Source: an uncultured Clostridium sp. (GTDB lineage: Bacteria > Bacillota > Clostridia > Oscillospirales > Oscillospiraceae). Taken from it: a stretch of 33,539 nucleotides of DNA. The position numbers and the translations under genes are program-made. Below the pieces are notes generated by a model. The model did no database searches, was not told the DNA's origin, and saw only the letters and a program-made list of their open reading frames with translations. Shown here in pieces: positions 31,413 to 33,539 of the stretch; the stretch's first letter is position 1; each line of letters opens with the position of its first letter. Location: the NCBI GenBank assembly GCA_904420465.1, contig CAJFVL010000013.1:1-33539 (forward strand). The letters run 5' to 3'.

Positions 31413-32501
31413 TCAGCCCCCGGTGAGAGGACAGACAGGGTGATAGGTGTGGACCTCCTCCTGCCCGGTGAGCAGCCGCAGGGCGCCCAAGGCCAGAGCC
31501 TCCATCTCGTTCTCCCCGGGGAGGACCACAACCCGGCAAAGGGTGTGGAGGTAGCCGATGACCATGTCGGTGAGCATCTTGGAGTGGGCCAGCCCGCCGG
31601 TGAGGATGACCGCGTCGATGAGCTCGGTAAAGCAGCCCAGCATGATGCCCACCCCCTTGGCAATCTGAAGGGCCTGGGCCCGGTAGACCAGGGCGGCCCG
31701 CTCGTCCCCGTTTTGAATGCGTGCCTCGATCTCCCGGCAGTCATGGGTGCCCAGCAGGGCGGACATGCCCCCCTCCCCCCGCAGCTTCTTCAGCATCTCC
31801 GCCTTGGTGTACTTTCCCGAGTAGCACATCTCCACCACATACAGCATGTTCAGGCTGCCCGAGCGGTCGGGGGAGAAGGGCCCCGCGTCGTCGGCCACCG
31901 AGTCGATGATCCGGCCGCGGCTGTGGGCCGAGATGGAGATGCCGCCCCCCAGGTGGGCCACCACCAGATTCATGTCCTCGTAGCTCCGGCCCATGGCCTG
32001 GGCGTACTTGTGGCCCATGGCGCGGGCGTTCAAGACGTGGCAGAAGCTGGTGCGGGTGACCTCCTTAAAGCCGGTGACCCTGGCCTCGGGCAGCAGTTCG
32101 TCGCTGGTCACCGCGTCATAGATGTAGGCGGGGACGCCCAGGGGGTCGGCGAAGGCCCGGGCCATCAGCCCGCCCAGGTTGGAGGCGTGGTCAAAGACGG
32201 TGTGGTGAAGCAGGCAGTCCACCAGGGCGTCATCCACCCGGTAGCCTCCTGCCACGATGTTGGGGATGATGCCTCCCCGGCCCACCACGGCGGACAGGGT
32301 GGTCAGGTCGAAGGACTCCTCCTCCAGCCACTTCCGAACCAGGGACACCCGGTAGTCCAGCTGGTCGGTGAGGGCGGGAAAGGGGGCCAGGTCCTGATTG
32401 GTGTGGAGAATGCTGGTGGAGCATACCGGCTGTTCGTCCTGGTAGACGGCGGCCTTGGTGCTGGTGGAGCCGGGGTTGAGAACCAGAATCAAATGGGACA
32501 T
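31413..32501 (-). CDS. buk: Butyrate kinase
   Basis: Butyrate kinase converts butyryl phosphate and ADP to butyrate and ATP, the energy-yielding last step of butyrate formation. The 362-residue protein is a member of the acetate kinase/Buk family: LVLNPGSTSTKAAVY is the phosphate-1 motif, AVVGRGG and VVAHLGGGISISAHSRGRI follow, and VILTGGLAHSKMLTDM is the adenosine motif. AVVGRGGIIPNIVAGGYRVD is characteristic of Buk rather than AckA. Branched-chain acids could also be substrates. The start at 32501 has AGGAGG upstream and lies 16 bases after the ptb stop, so ptb and buk form an operon. The kinase route is an alternative to butyryl-CoA:acetate CoA-transferase. Confidence 0.95.
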   Translation of the reverse strand: MSHLILVLNPGSTSTKAAVYQDEQPVCSTSILHTNQDLAPFPALTDQLDYRVSLVRKWLEEESFDLTTLSAVVGRGGIIPNIVAGGYRVDDALVDCLLHHTVFDHASNLGGLMARAFADPLGVPAYIYDAVTSDELLPEARVTGFKEVTRTSFCHVLNARAMGHKYAQAMGRSYEDMNLVVAHLGGGISISAHSRGRIIDSVADDAGPFSPDRSGSLNMLYVVEMCYSGKYTKAEMLKKLRGEGGMSALLGTHDCREIEARIQNGDERAALVYRAQALQIAKGVGIMLGCFTELIDAVILTGGLAHSKMLTDMVIGYLHTLCRVVVLPGENEMEALALGALRLLTGQEEVHTYHPVCPLTGG

Positions 32502-32517
32502 CGTGTGTCGCCTCCTG

Positions 32518-33435
32518 TCAAGGGGTGGGGCCGCCCCGGGACAGGGCGGAGCAGATCAGGATGGAGAGGTACTTCTCCTCGGGGGTGGCCCCCCGGGAGT
32601 TGACGGTGATGGGGACGGAGGCCCCCAGCACCACGCCGGCCATCTTTCCTCCGGCCAGACCATAGAGGGCCTTGCCCAGGATGTTCCCGGCGGCGATGGA
32701 GGGGACCAGCAGGATGTCGGCGTCCCCCGCTGCCGGGCTGCGGTAGCCCTTGACCCGGACGGCCTGGGGATCGGTGGCCAAATCCAGAGAGATGGGTCCC
32801 TCCACAAAACAGGGACCGAAGGCACCCGCTGCCCCCAGCTTCTTTAGGGCGGCGGCGTCCTGCGTCTCGGGCATGTGGGGGCTGACCTCCTCCACCGCGC
32901 ACAGCACGGCGGCCTTGGGCTGTTCGTAGCCTAAAAAGCGGCACAGGTTCGCCGCATTGTTTAAAATATGCTGCTTTTCCTCCAGGGTGGGGGCCACCAC
33001 CATCCCCCCGTCGGTGATGAAGAGCAGCTTGTGGTAGCGGGGGACCTCCAGGATGGCCACATGGGACATGACCCGGCTCTCCCGGATGCCCGTTTCCTTC
33101 TGCACCACGGCGTGGAGCAGACTTCCCGTCTGGAGCAGGCCCTTGATGAGCATGTCTCCCCGTCCCTCCCGGATGAGGGCCACCGAACGGCGGGCGCAGT
33201 CCTCCTCATCATCGGCGTCCACGATTCGCCCGGGGTCCGGGTCCCGGCCCAGCTGACGGGCCAGGGACCGGATCTCCTCCCGCCGCCCCACCAGAATGGG
33301 GGAGATCAGGCCGTCCTGCTGGGCGGCGAACACCGCCTCCAGGGTGTGGAGGTCGTGGGCGGCGGCCACCACGGCTGGCCGCCGGGGAGCGTCGGGCAGC
33401 TGGGCCCGGAGAGCGGAAAAGTTAGAGATAACGAT
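32518..33435 (-). CDS. ptb: Phosphate butyryltransferase, with a possible ATC start
   Basis: Ptb converts butyryl-CoA and phosphate to butyryl phosphate, the substrate of the butyrate kinase encoded next. The sequence shows VVAAAHDLHTLEAVFAAQ, LIKGLLQTGSLLHAVV, SHVAILEVPRYHKLLFITDGGMV and GASVPITVNSRGATPEEKYLS, all typical of the Ptb/Pta family. The start is unusual. An AGGAG site (33446-33450) is followed 9 bases later by ATC at 33435-33433, opening the frame VISNFSALRAQLPDAPRRPA, which looks like a normal Ptb N-terminus. The first standard start codon is GTG 33372; it has no ribosome binding site and would drop 21 residues. The 305-residue form matches family length. Either an ATC start, a mutated ATG or a base error explains this. 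Confidence 0.9.
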   Translation of the reverse strand: MVISNFSALRAQLPDAPRRPAVVAAAHDLHTLEAVFAAQQDGLISPILVGRREEIRSLARQLGRDPDPGRIVDADDEEDCARRSVALIREGRGDMLIKGLLQTGSLLHAVVQKETGIRESRVMSHVAILEVPRYHKLLFITDGGMVVAPTLEEKQHILNNAANLCRFLGYEQPKAAVLCAVEEVSPHMPETQDAAALKKLGAAGAFGPCFVEGPISLDLATDPQAVRVKGYRSPAAGDADILLVPSIAAGNILGKALYGLAGGKMAGVVLGASVPITVNSRGATPEEKYLSILICSALSRGGPTP

Positions 33436-33470
33436 GGGAAATCACTCCTATTACAATAAATTTGGACAGG

Positions 33471-33495
33471 AAAGCCGGACAGCCAGTCCGGCTTT
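33471..33495. repeat. Hairpin upstream of ptb
   Basis: AAAGCCGGAC pairs perfectly with GTCCGGCTTT around AGCCA, 36 bases before the presumed ptb start. T runs are only three bases, so it may be the end of a neighbouring gene's transcript or a leader hairpin. A TACAAT at about 33517-33522 and GAGAGGAG beyond suggest that a plus-strand gene begins past the window edge. Confidence 0.55.
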
Positions 33496-33539
33496 CCCTC
33501 CATCTCGTGCCTAAGCTACAATGAGAGGAGCAACTGGCT

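Overview
The window reads as a chromosomal segment of a GC-rich, anaerobic member of the Clostridia, most likely Oscillospiraceae (the Flavonifractor / Lawsonibacter / Intestinimonas neighbourhood). The reasons are Firmicutes-type Shine-Dalgarno sites and TTGACA-17-TATAAT promoters in GC-rich DNA, a tryptophan T-box, a dgt-dnaG-rpoD operon, a desulfoferrodoxin, a Spo0A-C-like fragment and a ptb-buk butyrate pair. The taxonomic placement is inference; no rRNA or tRNA gene is visible.

Layout. 1-2551: a small Xre-type regulator, a cluster of palindromic repeats, an acidic orphan gene and a DUF421-DUF4363 membrane pair, all on the minus strand. 2692-8547: carA-carB and a GMP synthase gene that has lost the catalytic core of its glutaminase domain. 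8548-9212: an AT-rich accessory insert bracketed by two similar terminators. 9288-15452: a membrane-anchored GH25 muramidase, a minus-strand P-loop ATPase, a zinc-type ABC operon (znuA-znuC-znuB), a methyltransferase and a minus-strand orphan. 15547-18922: a DUF1934 gene, argS and a NUDIX CoA pyrophosphatase, interrupted by a duplicated gene 3' end and two copies of a palindromic mini-element. 18993-22318: a Trp T-box leader and a tryptophan-type ABC transporter (trpXYZ). 22313-24294: a MITE-like element, an ECF sigma / anti-sigma pair and a small MGMT-like gene. 24301-26150: coaBC (minus) and a desulfoferrodoxin gene. 26247-30776: dgt-dnaG-rpoD, followed by a duplicated copy of the rpoD 3' end. 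30775-33495: a probably frameshifted Spo0A-C-like gene, an Xre regulator, and buk and ptb on the minus strand.

How the genes work together. Most are housekeeping: pyrimidine, arginine and guanine nucleotide synthesis, CoA synthesis, arginyl-tRNA charging and replication/transcription initiation. Two uptake systems (zinc and tryptophan), oxygen defence and the last two steps of butyrate formation with ATP gain complete the set.

The unexplained signal is in the gaps. Two genes (DUF1934 and rpoD) are each followed by a near-perfect second copy of their own 3' end, 173 and 200 bp downstream, and a third site (after guaA) repeats a terminator around an accessory insert. Three other families of structured repeats are also present. 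Together these suggest small non-autonomous elements that target gene ends. The truncated GMP synthase and a ptb gene whose Shine-Dalgarno site points at an ATC codon are the most unusual coding features.
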